From positions 1-12,446 of the forward strand of contig QMLA01000007.1 of assembly GCA_003646585.1 (NCBI GenBank): 12,446 nucleotides of DNA. Direction: 5' to 3'. Origin of the DNA: Deltaproteobacteria bacterium (GTDB taxonomy: Bacteria; Desulfobacterota; B13-G15). Below, one piece after another: positions 1 through 6,671 of the stretch. The notes below the pieces were generated by a model. The model did no database searches. It was not told where the DNA came from and saw only the letters and a list, made by a program, of their open reading frames with translations. How positions within the stretch are numbered: the first letter of the stretch is position 1; every line of letters starts with the position of its first letter. Position numbers and translations under genes: made by a program.

Positions 1-2
1 AG

Positions 3-152
3 GATCTGTTATTTACGGACCTTGAGGGATTCAACCGGAGGCTTGCCGAGTGGCTTATCGGGTACAATACGGTGCTTCCCCACTACAGCCTGGGTCTTAA
101 GCCTCCGGTGAGATGGCTCCTTGAAAATCATCCCGAGTGCCAAAGGTTATAG
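3..152 (+). pseudogene. C-terminal fragment of an IS481-type integrase/transposase (cut by window edge)
   Basis: Frame 3 is open from the window edge to a TAG at 150-152 and encodes about 49 residues. It contains the pattern F-N-R-R-L-A-E-W-L, then Y-N-T-V-L-P-H-Y-S-L-G-L-K-P-P, then N-H-P-E-C-Q. This is the typical end of the rve integrase core in IS481-like transposases, where the peptide around 'YN..RPH.SLG.K.P' follows the last catalytic Glu. Only the tail is visible, so I cannot tell an intact element from a remnant. The protein stops right after E-C-Q-R-L. In relatives I recall, an aromatic W/Y-T stretch follows here, and the next codons in the same frame read A-Y-T, so the TAG may be a W-to-stop change (inference). 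No terminal inverted repeat was recognised before the tRNA promoter. Confidence 0.7.
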
Positions 153-166
153 GCCTATACCTGCCT

Positions 167-194
167 TTGCCTGGGGAGTGATGATTGCTATAAT
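167..194 (+). promoter_or_regulatory. Promoter of tRNA-Thr
   Basis: A perfect -10 box TATAAT lies at 189-194 and is preceded by TG one base upstream (extended -10). A -35-like TTGCCT (4 of 6 consensus) is at 167-172 with a 16-nt spacer. Transcription would begin near 201, one or two bases before the mature tRNA, as expected for a tRNA promoter with a very short leader. It lies just 14 bases after the transposase stop codon. Confidence 0.65.
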
Positions 195-202
195 TGCGGT
201 GT

Positions 203-277
203 GCCGGCGTAGCTCAGCGGTAGAGCGGCTGATTCGTAATCAGCAGGGCGTGGGTTCAAATCCCACCGCCGGCTCCA
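203..277 (+). tRNA. tRNA-Thr (anticodon CGT)
   Basis: A complete 75-nt cloverleaf with encoded CCA. The acceptor stem GCCGGCG pairs with CGCCGGC (267-273). The D stem is GCTC/GAGC with loop AGCGGTA. The anticodon stem is GCTGA/TCAGC with loop TTCGTAA, giving anticodon CGT, which reads the threonine codon ACG. The variable region has five bases. The T stem is GTGGG/CCCAC with loop TTCAAAT. The discriminator base is T (274), followed by CCA (275-277). All stems are perfectly paired. It has its own promoter immediately upstream. The gene ends only 5 nt from the stop codon of the convergent bamD gene, and no separate terminator is visible, so read-through would run antisense to bamD. No second copy of its 3' end long enough to be an attachment site is present in the window. 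Confidence 0.97.
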
Positions 278-282
278 GTTAG

Positions 283-1041
283 TTAGGATGCCCCTTTGCC
301 CCTGAGTTTCTCCCTTAGCGCTTCGGCCTTTCGGACGAACCTACTGCTGGGGAATTCCTCCTTTAGGGTTTCCAGGTATTTAAGAGCCTCTTCATACCTT
401 CCCATCTTCTGGCTCACCACCGCAAGCAGATAGAGGGCCTCATCTTCCTTTCCCGATCCCTTGAGCTGCCAGGCCGAGAGAAATCGTCCGAAGGCCGCCC
501 TGTATTTCCCCTTCCTCAGGTAAAACTTGCCCACGTAGATTTCGTGCTCGGCAAGGCGTCGCTTGCACAGGGCGATCTTTTGGTGGGCCTTCTCGGCGAA
601 GATGGTATCGGGATACTTCTGCAAGACTTCTTCAAAGGCCCTTAGGGCCTCGCGGGTGGGTTCCTGATCCCTGTCCTTGGGGCGCATCTGCTTGAAGTGA
701 CACATGGCTATCTGGAAGTCCGCATAGGGAACATCGGGATGGAAGGGGTAGCGTTTCTTGAACTCGGTGTAACGCTCGATGGCCTCAGAATACTCTTTGC
801 GCAAAAACGCACAGTCGGCCATCTTGAGCTCGGCCTTCGCCACGAGATCCCTCTCCTCGGGGAAGTAACCCACCAGCCTCGAGAAGGCTTCTTTGGCCTT
901 CTCGAGACGACCCTGATTGAACAGCTTCATTGCTTGGCTGAAGAGGACTGAGGGATCAGAGGGAGGAGCCTTGGAGGAAGGCCGCGCACAACAAAAAGAC
1001 AAAATCCCCATCAAAAGGAGAAACGACAGCCGAATTTTCAA
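283..1041 (-). CDS. bamD: BamD, outer-membrane protein assembly lipoprotein (TPR)
   Basis: Predicted BamD (YfiO/ComL family), a lipoprotein on the periplasmic face of the outer membrane that works with BamA to insert beta-barrel proteins. With the start chosen here the protein has 252 residues, close to the family's usual ~245. It opens with a short signal peptide (K-I-R, then a hydrophobic run to about residue 16) ending in Cys-Cys at 17-18, followed by repeated TPR-like helices. Family-typical stretches are visible: Y-A-D-F-Q-I-A, K-D-R-D-Q-E-P-T, A-F-E-E-V-L-Q-K-Y-P, and R-R-L-A-E-H-E-I-Y-V-G-K-F-Y. I chose the TTG at 1041 because a purine-rich GGTGGGGG precedes it and the product then starts at the signal peptide. 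The alternative TTG at 1059 lies inside the upstream hairpin and has no ribosome binding site. The lipobox is atypical (L-S-F-C or S-F-C-C), so the acylated Cys is uncertain. Its stop is 5 nt from the convergent tRNA. Confidence 0.9.
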   Translation of the reverse strand: MKIRLSFLLLMGILSFCCARPSSKAPPSDPSVLFSQAMKLFNQGRLEKAKEAFSRLVGYFPEERDLVAKAELKMADCAFLRKEYSEAIERYTEFKKRYPFHPDVPYADFQIAMCHFKQMRPKDRDQEPTREALRAFEEVLQKYPDTIFAEKAHQKIALCKRRLAEHEIYVGKFYLRKGKYRAAFGRFLSAWQLKGSGKEDEALYLLAVVSQKMGRYEEALKYLETLKEEFPSSRFVRKAEALREKLRGKGAS

Positions 1042-1056
1042 GTGACCCCCACCGGT

Positions 1057-1089
1057 CAAAAGGGGGAGGGGAAATCCCTCCCCCTTTTG
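1057..1089 (-). terminator. Perfect 14-bp hairpin between acyl-CoA synthetase and bamD
   Basis: Left arm 1057-1070 and right arm 1076-1089 are exact reverse complements (CAAAAGGGGGAGGG against CCCTCCCCCTTTTG) with a 5-nt loop. It begins 4 nt past the stop of the minus-strand acyl-CoA synthetase and ends 15 nt before the chosen bamD start. The arm transcribed last on the minus strand ends in TTTTG, so there is a short U stretch, but it is inside the stem and no longer U tract follows. It is probably an intrinsic terminator or attenuator for the synthetase transcript. How much transcription passes into bamD cannot be judged from sequence. Confidence 0.7.
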
Positions 1090-1092
1090 GAT

Positions 1093-2697
1093 TTAGCCAG
1101 ATTCCTGTTGCTTCTTCATGGCCTCAAGGGCGGGTTTTACATATATCTCCCGGAGCTTGGGTTTGTCAATCTTTCCGGCAGGGTTCCTCGGAACCTGCGA
1201 AAAGACTATCTTTTCCGGCCACTTGTACTTGGCCAGGCCGCCTTCTTTACAGAACTGGATGACCTCCTCCTCGGTCATGGATTCTCCGGGTTGGAGTTCT
1301 ATAACCGCCATTATGATCTCCACGAGCCTCGGATGGGGATACCCTATGACAGCCACGTCCTTGATCTTGGGGTTGCGGCGCAGGAAATCCTCAATTTCGA
1401 CCGGAAAGATGTTCTCTCCTCCGCGGATGATGAGGTCCTTTTTGCGGTCGGCAAAGTAAATGTAGCCCTCCTCATCCATATGGGCCAGGTCCCCGGTGTG
1501 CAGCCACCCATCGACAATGGTCTTTTTCGTCATCTCGGGATTGAACGCATACTCCTTCATCAACCTTGGACCCTTCAGGAGCAACTCCCCAACCACCCCT
1601 GCCGGGACCTCGCGACCCTGATCGTCCACGATCTTGGCCTCCATGAAGGCCGTCGCCTTGCCGATGGAGCCGGGTTTGCGGAATATGTCCTCATCGTACA
1701 GATGGGTAAGCCCTCCACCTCCCCCTTCCGTTATCCCGTAGATGTTGCCCATCTTGATGTGAGGGAAGATCTTTTTGCTCTTCTCGAAGATCACCTGGGG
1801 CACGGGCTGGGCCCCGATCTCGATATTGCGGAGGTTGGAGAGATCATAATCCGCAAGGTTTATCTCCCCTTTCTCTATGGCGTTGAGAAGATCGGACCAG
1901 GTGGGCACCGTCAGCCATCCGCGGGTACACTTTTCCTCAGAAAGGGTCTTGATCAGAGAGGCGGGCTGAAGCTCCATGGGCATGACGATCTTTCCCGCCG
2001 CAAGATAACATGGAAAGGACAGAAACAGACTTCCGCTGTGATAGAAGGGATGGGCTGCTATGTAAACGCTCTCATGACCGAGGCTGTAAGTGAGGGCATT
2101 CCCTATGGCTATCCAGAAGAGGGAACGATGGGTGTGACACACGGGCTTGGGAGGGCCAGTGGTCCCCGAAGTGAACATCAACTCAGCCATATCTTCTTCA
2201 TCCACATCTGCAAGCACCTCGGTGGGATCTCCCTTCTCCATGATCTCCTTATAGGAAATCATGTTCGGAGGGACATTCTCACCTACACAAATATACTTCT
2301 CAATATACGGCACATCCCCCATGATGGGTTCGACCTTGGGCAAAAATCCGTCTCCCAGGATGAATGCCTTACACTTGGTAGCGTCAGCAGCATACTTTAT
2401 ATCCGAGGATGCAAAACGGAAATTCAAAGGAGCTACAGCGGCACCTGTTTTTAGAACTGCCATGTAAGCTATATACCATTCAAGGCTGTTCATCATGAGA
2501 TGAAGCACAATGTCTCCTTTTCCAACGTTACACTCCTTTATCAAAAAATTGGCAAGCTTATTGGTCTGTTCCTCAAGATCCCTCCACGTCAAAGCGCGCC
2601 TTAACCCCTTTGATGGCCAACTCTCAATGAGGAACTCCCTTTCAGGGTATTTGCTCGCATTGAGCCTGCAGAATCTAGCGAAGTTCTTGTCGCCCAT
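1093..2697 (-). CDS. AMP-forming acyl-CoA synthetase (class I adenylate-forming), copy 1
   Basis: A 534-residue ATP-dependent acid-CoA ligase that would activate a carboxylic acid (fatty or aromatic, not resolvable here) through an acyl-adenylate to the CoA thioester in the cytoplasm. Motifs are in the expected order: phosphate-binding T-S-G-T-T-G-P-P-K-P at 176-185, G-A-Q-P at 295-298, Y-G-I-T-E at 320-324, T-G-D at 401-403, hinge region D-R-K-K-D at 417-421, G-G-E-N-I-F-P-V-E-I-E at 426-436, and N-P-A-G-K with the catalytic Lys at 509. Length fits the family. The ATG at 2697 follows a good GGAGG ribosome binding site. It is divergent from a collinear paralogue at 2806. One oddity is P-H-P-R-L-V-E-I near 454-461, where the paralogue has the common P-D-P-R-L-G-E-V. 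Substrate is unknown and no gene symbol is justified. Confidence 0.92.
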   Translation of the reverse strand: MGDKNFARFCRLNASKYPEREFLIESWPSKGLRRALTWRDLEEQTNKLANFLIKECNVGKGDIVLHLMMNSLEWYIAYMAVLKTGAAVAPLNFRFASSDIKYAADATKCKAFILGDGFLPKVEPIMGDVPYIEKYICVGENVPPNMISYKEIMEKGDPTEVLADVDEEDMAELMFTSGTTGPPKPVCHTHRSLFWIAIGNALTYSLGHESVYIAAHPFYHSGSLFLSFPCYLAAGKIVMPMELQPASLIKTLSEEKCTRGWLTVPTWSDLLNAIEKGEINLADYDLSNLRNIEIGAQPVPQVIFEKSKKIFPHIKMGNIYGITEGGGGGLTHLYDEDIFRKPGSIGKATAFMEAKIVDDQGREVPAGVVGELLLKGPRLMKEYAFNPEMTKKTIVDGWLHTGDLAHMDEEGYIYFADRKKDLIIRGGENIFPVEIEDFLRRNPKIKDVAVIGYPHPRLVEIIMAVIELQPGESMTEEEVIQFCKEGGLAKYKWPEKIVFSQVPRNPAGKIDKPKLREIYVKPALEAMKKQQESG

Positions 2698-2734
2698 CTT
2701 TCCCTCCTTCCATTTTTTTATACCGATATTTTAT

Positions 2735-2740
2735 ATTATA
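2735..2740 (-). promoter_or_regulatory. -10 box for the minus-strand acyl-CoA synthetase
   Basis: On the minus strand this reads TATAAT, a perfect -10 hexamer, 37 bp upstream of the ATG at 2697 in an AT-rich divergent spacer. I find no convincing -35 hexamer at 16-18 nt, so the promoter may be activator-dependent or use another sigma contact. It is only 4 bp from the -35 candidate of the opposite promoter, so the two would compete for RNA polymerase. Confidence 0.4.
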
Positions 2741-2744
2741 GGGT

Positions 2745-2772
2745 TTGAACAACTCACAAAGTTTGATATCAT
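2745..2772 (+). promoter_or_regulatory. Promoter of the acyl-CoA synthetase-rsmG-parAB run
   Basis: TTGAAC at 2745-2750 (4 of 6 match to the -35 consensus), a 16-nt spacer, and TATCAT at 2767-2772 (5 of 6 match to the -10 consensus). Transcription would begin near 2779, about 27 nt before the ATG at 2806. This is the only clear promoter I see for the plus-strand run that follows, although internal promoters inside the synthetase gene cannot be excluded. Confidence 0.45.
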
Positions 2773-2776
2773 AAAA

Positions 2777-2791
2777 TTGAAAATTTTTCAA
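2777..2791. promoter_or_regulatory. 15-nt palindrome, candidate operator
   Basis: TTGAAAA (2777-2783), a central T, then TTTTCAA (2785-2791), a perfect inverted repeat. It lies across the predicted start of transcription and directly before the AGGAGGT ribosome binding site (2794-2800) of the plus-strand synthetase. A repressor bound there could block that gene and perhaps the divergent one. No regulator gene is adjacent, so the binding protein is unknown, and AT-rich DNA makes chance palindromes fairly easy. Confidence 0.3.
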
Positions 2792-2805
2792 CCAGGAGGT
2801 GGGCG

Positions 2806-4392
2806 ATGGGGATTTGCATTCATATAGGTGAAATGCTGGCGCGAAATGCCAGGATGTATCCGGATGAACTTGCCCTTGTGGAGCGCTCGCCTGCGGAGGG
2901 AAAGAGAAGGGAGATCACGTGGAAGGTCTTTGACAGGATGGCCAATAAATTTGCAAACGCTTTATTGAAACGCGGGGTAAAGAAGGGGGACAAGGTCATT
3001 CATCTCATGATGAACTCCATAGATTGGCTCATCGCCTACTTTGGGATCGTCAGGACGGGGGCCTGGGTGGTCCCCTTGAATTACAGGTTTACCAGCGAGG
3101 ACATAAAGTACTGTGTGGATGTGGCTGAGCCCAAGGTCATGGTGTTTGGGCCCGAGTTTGTGGAACGGATCGAGGCCATTAGGGATCAGTGTTCCACGAT
3201 AAGTCATTACATATTCGTGGGTGACGGGGAGAGGCCCTCCTGGGCTTCTTCCTTTGAGGAGGTTCTGGAGGAGGTCTCGGACAATCCGCCTTCGGTGGAG
3301 ATCGCCTATGAGGACCCCTGTGGGCTGTATTTCACATCAGGCACAACGGGGAGGCCGAAGCCCATTCTGCTCACTCACAGGAATATGGTCTGTGCCTGTA
3401 TCACCGAGAACGTCCATCACCAGCAGACCCATAAGGACAACTTCCTCCTTATCCCACCCCTTTACCACACCGGTGCGAAGATGCACTGGTTCGGCAATTT
3501 CATAGTCGGTGCCCCGGCGGTGATCCTTAAAGGGGTTTCGCCCGAGTGGATCCTGGAGGCAGTGAGCGAGGAGCGCGTGACGGTGGTCTTTCTGCTTGTC
3601 CCCTGGGCCAACGACATACTGATGAAGCTTGACAGCGGCGAGGTCAAACTGGACAGGTACAACCTCGAACAGTGGCGGCTTATGCACATGGGGGCCCAGC
3701 CCATCCCTCCCTCGCTGGTGAAGCACTGGAAAGAGTACTTCCCCAACATGGCCTATGACACCAATTATGGGCTGAGTGAGGCCACAGGACCCGGCTGCGT
3801 CCACCTGGGGATCGGGAACGAGCACAAGGTGGGGGCAATAGGGTTGCCCGGTTTCAACTGGGAGGTGAGGATCGTCAATGAGGCCGGTGAGCCCGTCCCC
3901 CAGGGGGAGATAGGAGAGCTGGTGGTCAGGGGCGATGGGGTTATGAGGGAGTATTACAAGAACCCCGAGGCCACTGCCGAGACGATAAAAAACGGCTGGC
4001 TTCACACCGGTGATATGGCCAGGCAGGATGAGGACGGTTTCATATGGCTTGTGGACAGGAAGAAGGACATCATCATATGCGGAGGCGAGAACATCTTCCC
4101 CGTGGAGATAGAGGACTTCCTGCACACCCATCCCAAGATCAAGGACGTTGCGGCCATAGGTTATCCGGACCCGAGACTGGGAGAGGTGGTGGCGGTGGTG
4201 ATAGAGCTCAAGCCGGGAGAGAGCATGACCGAAGAGGAGGTCTTCAAGTATTGCGAATCCCTCCCGAGGTACAAGAGACCGCGGAAGGTCTTCTTCGGTA
4301 CCGTACCCCGGAACCCCACCGGAAAGATCGAGAAGCCCAAGCTCAGGAAACAGTATATTGGCACAGAGGCTGCCTTTAAGATCTCGGGATAG
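2806..4392 (+). CDS. AMP-forming acyl-CoA synthetase (class I adenylate-forming), copy 2
   Basis: A 528-residue acid-CoA ligase collinear with the divergent gene at 1093-2697. Motifs are T-S-G-T-T-G-R-P-K-P at 177-186, P-L-Y-H-T-G-A near 218-224, G-A-Q-P at 296-299, Y-G-L-S-E at 321-325, T-G-D at 401-403, D-R-K-K-D at 417-421, G-G-E-N-I-F-P-V-E-I-E at 426-436, and N-P-T-G-K with the catalytic Lys at 507. Start ATG 2806 has a perfect AGGAGGT five bases upstream. The pair shares H-L-M-M-N-S near residue 70 and P-G-E-S-M-T-E-E-E-V near 470, which supports descent from a duplication. Substrate is not resolvable. Its last 35 bases overlap the likely start of rsmG, so it heads an apparent operon with rRNA-modification and chromosome-segregation genes, an unusual neighbour set for a CoA ligase. 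Confidence 0.93.
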   Translation: MGICIHIGEMLARNARMYPDELALVERSPAEGKRREITWKVFDRMANKFANALLKRGVKKGDKVIHLMMNSIDWLIAYFGIVRTGAWVVPLNYRFTSEDIKYCVDVAEPKVMVFGPEFVERIEAIRDQCSTISHYIFVGDGERPSWASSFEEVLEEVSDNPPSVEIAYEDPCGLYFTSGTTGRPKPILLTHRNMVCACITENVHHQQTHKDNFLLIPPLYHTGAKMHWFGNFIVGAPAVILKGVSPEWILEAVSEERVTVVFLLVPWANDILMKLDSGEVKLDRYNLEQWRLMHMGAQPIPPSLVKHWKEYFPNMAYDTNYGLSEATGPGCVHLGIGNEHKVGAIGLPGFNWEVRIVNEAGEPVPQGEIGELVVRGDGVMREYYKNPEATAETIKNGWLHTGDMARQDEDGFIWLVDRKKDIIICGGENIFPVEIEDFLHTHPKIKDVAAIGYPDPRLGEVVAVVIELKPGESMTEEEVFKYCESLPRYKRPRKVFFGTVPRNPTGKIEKPKLRKQYIGTEAAFKISG

Positions 4393-5041
4393 GGAACTTG
4401 AGGAATTCTCCAAAACCCTGAAGCAGGGGGCAGAGGTCCTGGGTCTTGCCCTAGATGAGGAGCGCATCGGAGATTTCTGCCTTTATTTTTCGGAACTCAA
4501 GAGGTGGAATCGCAAAAAGGACCTCACCGCCCTGAGGGATCCCAAGGAGGTGGCTATAAAGCATTTCCTGGATTCCATGAGCCTCCTGCGACTCCTTGCA
4601 CCGAAGGAGAGGGTCCTCGATATAGGCAGTGGAGCCGGTTTTCCGGGGGTCGTGCTTAAGATCTGTGAGCGAAGCCTCGGGATTACGCTCCTTGAGGCCT
4701 CCTTCAAAAGGGTGGTCTTTCTCAAGCAGGTCAGGAGGATCCTGGGGCTTGAGGACCTTGAGATCGTTCACGGGCGGGCCGAGGACCGCGAGATCGTGAA
4801 GGCCTTGGGCCATGGCTTTGATGTGGTCATCTCCAGGGCCCTGGGGCCCCTTAAGGTGTTCCTCGCGTTCTCGGAACCCTACCTCGGCGAGCATGCAAGG
4901 GCCATTGCCATGAAAGGGCCGAGGTGGAGGGAGGAAGTGGAAGGATTGGGAGGGGTTTCCTTTCGCCTCCAGCAGGTATTGGAATTTGAGCTTCCCTTCT
5001 CCATGGGAAGGAGGGCCCTTTTGGTCTTTTCGCGAACTTGA
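4358..5041 (+). CDS. rsmG: RsmG, 16S rRNA m7G527 methyltransferase
   Basis: Predicted RsmG (GidB), the SAM-dependent enzyme that makes 7-methylguanosine at position 527 (E. coli numbering) of 16S rRNA. It is 227 residues, within the usual range. Visible motifs are R-W-N-R-K-K-D-L-T near 49-57, K-H-F-L-D-S at 68-73, the SAM-binding loop D-I-G-S-G-A-G-F-P-G at 88-97, and the family signature V-I-S-R-A at 157-161. The only reasonable start is the TTG at 4358, with an AGGA-type ribosome binding site about 9 nt upstream. I see no ATG or GTG start in this frame nearby before the conserved part. This places the first 35 bases inside the preceding synthetase gene, so translation is probably coupled. 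The stop is 15 nt before parA, matching the classic gidB-parA-parB order near replication origins. mnmG, often just upstream, is absent here. Confidence 0.93.
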   Translation: MAQRLPLRSRDRELEEFSKTLKQGAEVLGLALDEERIGDFCLYFSELKRWNRKKDLTALRDPKEVAIKHFLDSMSLLRLLAPKERVLDIGSGAGFPGVVLKICERSLGITLLEASFKRVVFLKQVRRILGLEDLEIVHGRAEDREIVKALGHGFDVVISRALGPLKVFLAFSEPYLGEHARAIAMKGPRWREEVEGLGGVSFRLQQVLEFELPFSMGRRALLVFSRT

Positions 5042-5056
5042 ACATCCTCATCCCGG

Positions 5057-5845
5057 ATGATATCCAAGAGCAAAGCCGATGGGGTGATCATAGCCATAGC
5101 CAACCAGAAAGGGGGCGTGGGGAAGACCACCACTGCCGTGAACCTCGGGACCTCCCTCGCATCGAGGGGGAAGAGGGTCCTTGTGGTGGATGCCGACCCC
5201 CAGGGGAATGCCACCACGGCCTTCGGCTTCGAAAAGGATGAGTTGACCCACACCCTCTATCACGCCCTCATCGGAAAGGTGACCCCCAGGGAGGTCATCC
5301 GGGGGACGGAGGTGGAGGGGCTGCATCTCATTCCCTCCAACATCCACCTTATCGGTGCCGAGGTGGAGCTGATGGATGATCCCAGCAGGGAGCAGCGTTT
5401 GAGGGAGGTCCTGAAGGAGGTGAAGGACGGATATGACTTCATCCTGATAGACTGTCCCCCCTCTTTGGGGCTTTTGACCCTCAATGCCCTTGTGGCATCC
5501 GAATCGGTCATAATACCCCTTCAGTGCGAGTTCTATGCCATGGAGGGACTCACGCAGCTTTTAAGGACCATAAGGCTTGTCAAGGAGAGGTACAATCCCC
5601 CCCTCAAGGTGGAGGGGATCCTTTTGACCATGTACGATGGCAGGAACAACCTATCCCGGCAGATCCTGAAGCAGGTCCGCGAGCACTTCGGTTCGAAGGT
5701 CTTCGAGACTGTAATCCCCCGCAACGTGAGGCTCAGCGAGGCCCCGAGCTTTGGTAAGCCGGTCCTCCTCTATGACCGCAATTGCACGGGCTCGAGGAGT
5801 TACCTTGAGCTGGCCCAAGAAATCGTGGAGCGCCGTCATGGTTAA
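5057..5845 (+). CDS. parA: ParA/Soj chromosome-partitioning ATPase
   Basis: A 262-residue ParA of the deviant Walker type, the ATPase that binds the nucleoid and drives ParB-parS complexes apart. Visible motifs are the deviant Walker A K-G-G-V-G-K-T-T at 18-25 with its signature Lys at 18, switch I D-A-D-P-Q-G-N at 45-51, and Walker B F-I-L-I-D-C-P-P ending near 135. Near the C-terminus come P-R-N-V-R-L-S-E-A-P and a G-K-P motif typical of chromosomal Soj/ParA. The ATG at 5057 has a poor ribosome binding site. A GTG nine codons in is the alternative and would start right at the conserved I-I-A-I-A-N-Q. I keep the ATG because coupling to rsmG, 15 nt upstream, can compensate. The 3' end overlaps parB by 8 nt. 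Confidence 0.95.
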   Translation: MISKSKADGVIIAIANQKGGVGKTTTAVNLGTSLASRGKRVLVVDADPQGNATTAFGFEKDELTHTLYHALIGKVTPREVIRGTEVEGLHLIPSNIHLIGAEVELMDDPSREQRLREVLKEVKDGYDFILIDCPPSLGLLTLNALVASESVIIPLQCEFYAMEGLTQLLRTIRLVKERYNPPLKVEGILLTMYDGRNNLSRQILKQVREHFGSKVFETVIPRNVRLSEAPSFGKPVLLYDRNCTGSRSYLELAQEIVERRHG

Positions 5846-6671
5846 GAGGAAGGTCTTGGGAAAGGGACTGGATGCCCTCCTCAAGGGGACAGGAATGCCC
5901 GAGGGGGAGGTCTTCATGTGCGACATCGACAGGATCACCCCGAGCCCCCTTCAACCCAGACGGGCGGTGGACGAAAAGGGCCTTGAGGAGCTGGCCAGCT
6001 CCATCAGGGAGAAGGGCCTTCTTCAACCCCTGATTGTCCGATCCAGGGGGGAGGGCTATGAAATTGTGGCCGGAGAAAGGCGGTGGAGGGCGGCCCTTCG
6101 GGCGGGACTTAAGAAGGTGCCCGTGATCGTGAGGGAGGTGTCGGATCGGGAGGCCTTGGAGATCGCGCTGGTGGAAAATCTCCAGCGTCAGGACCTGAAT
6201 CCCCTTGAGGAAGCCGAGGCCTATCGGGTCCTGATCGAGGACTTCGGCTACACCCAGGAGGAGGTGGCCAAAAGGGTCGGAAAGGACAGGTCATCGGTGG
6301 CCAATGCCTTGAGGCTCCTCAAGCTCCCCGCCGAGGTCAAGGAGGCCTTAAAGGAGGGAAGGATAACGGCCGGGCATGCCCGGGCCATCCTTTCCGCGGG
6401 TCCCCTTGAGGACCAGCTCGAGCTCTTCAGGCGGATCCTAAAGGGCGATCTCTCGGTCAGGGAGGCCGAGGGCATCGCCAAAAGGAAGAGGGGCGAGCAG
6501 GAGGCCGTTGATCCGGACCTGGAGTTGCTCCTGGACGAATTGAGGGAGATCCTCAGGGCCCCGGTCAGGATCCGCGGGTCCAGGGGTCGGGGCAGGCTGG
6601 AGATAGAATTCCATTCGCTGGAGGAGCTGGAGAGGATCATCGAGATCATAAGGGAGGGAGGTCGTAAGTGA
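5838..6671 (+). CDS. parB: ParB/Spo0J chromosome-partitioning CTPase and parS-binding protein
   Basis: A 277-residue ParB, the CTP-binding DNA clamp that loads at parS and stimulates ParA. The start is the ATG at 5838, giving M-V-K-R-K-V-L-G-K-G-L-D-A-L-L, the usual ParA-stimulating N-terminus with its G-K-G-L motif. A GGAG ribosome binding site lies 8-9 nt upstream. An in-frame ATG further upstream would add 29 residues read out of frame from parA and is rejected. Visible motifs are P-L-Q-P-R-R at 37-42, the CTP-binding G-E-R-R-W-R-A at 79-85, E-N-L-Q-R-Q-D-L-N-P at 113-122, a helix-turn-helix around 137-161 (T-Q-E-E-V-A-K-R-V-G-K-D-R-S-S-V), and I-T-A-G-H-A-R-A-I-L at 176-185. The C-terminal dimerisation helices are present. 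The stop overlaps the bactofilin start. I saw no good parS 16-mer in the window. Confidence 0.96.
   Translation: MVKRKVLGKGLDALLKGTGMPEGEVFMCDIDRITPSPLQPRRAVDEKGLEELASSIREKGLLQPLIVRSRGEGYEIVAGERRWRAALRAGLKKVPVIVREVSDREALEIALVENLQRQDLNPLEEAEAYRVLIEDFGYTQEEVAKRVGKDRSSVANALRLLKLPAEVKEALKEGRITAGHARAILSAGPLEDQLELFRRILKGDLSVREAEGIAKRKRGEQEAVDPDLELLLDELREILRAPVRIRGSRGRGRLEIEFHSLEELERIIEIIREGGRK

Noticed and set aside
1042..2454. A 470-codon plus-strand open frame opposite the first acyl-CoA synthetase
   Set aside because: It is antisense to a protein with all expected motifs, shows no family features, and arises because GC-rich codon bias removes stops on the other strand.
2915..2930. CACGTG-centred sequence as a parS site (another at about 9478)
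   Set aside because: Only the central six to seven bases agree with the TGTTTCACGTGAAACA consensus, and the outer arms do not match. Both lie in conserved coding sequence.
3337..4467. A 376-codon minus-strand open frame opposite the second acyl-CoA synthetase and rsmG
   Set aside because: It spans two well-supported genes on the other strand, has no recognisable motif and no good ribosome binding site.
5042..5056. A replication origin or DnaA-box cluster near rsmG-parA
   Set aside because: The rsmG-parA gap is 15 nt, and I found no TTATCCACA-like boxes or AT-rich unwinding region around the cluster.
5751..5837. N-terminal extension of ParB from an upstream ATG inside parA
   Set aside because: The extension is parA read out of frame, while ParB proteins begin at the K-R-K-V-L-G-K-G-L segment provided by the ATG at 5838.
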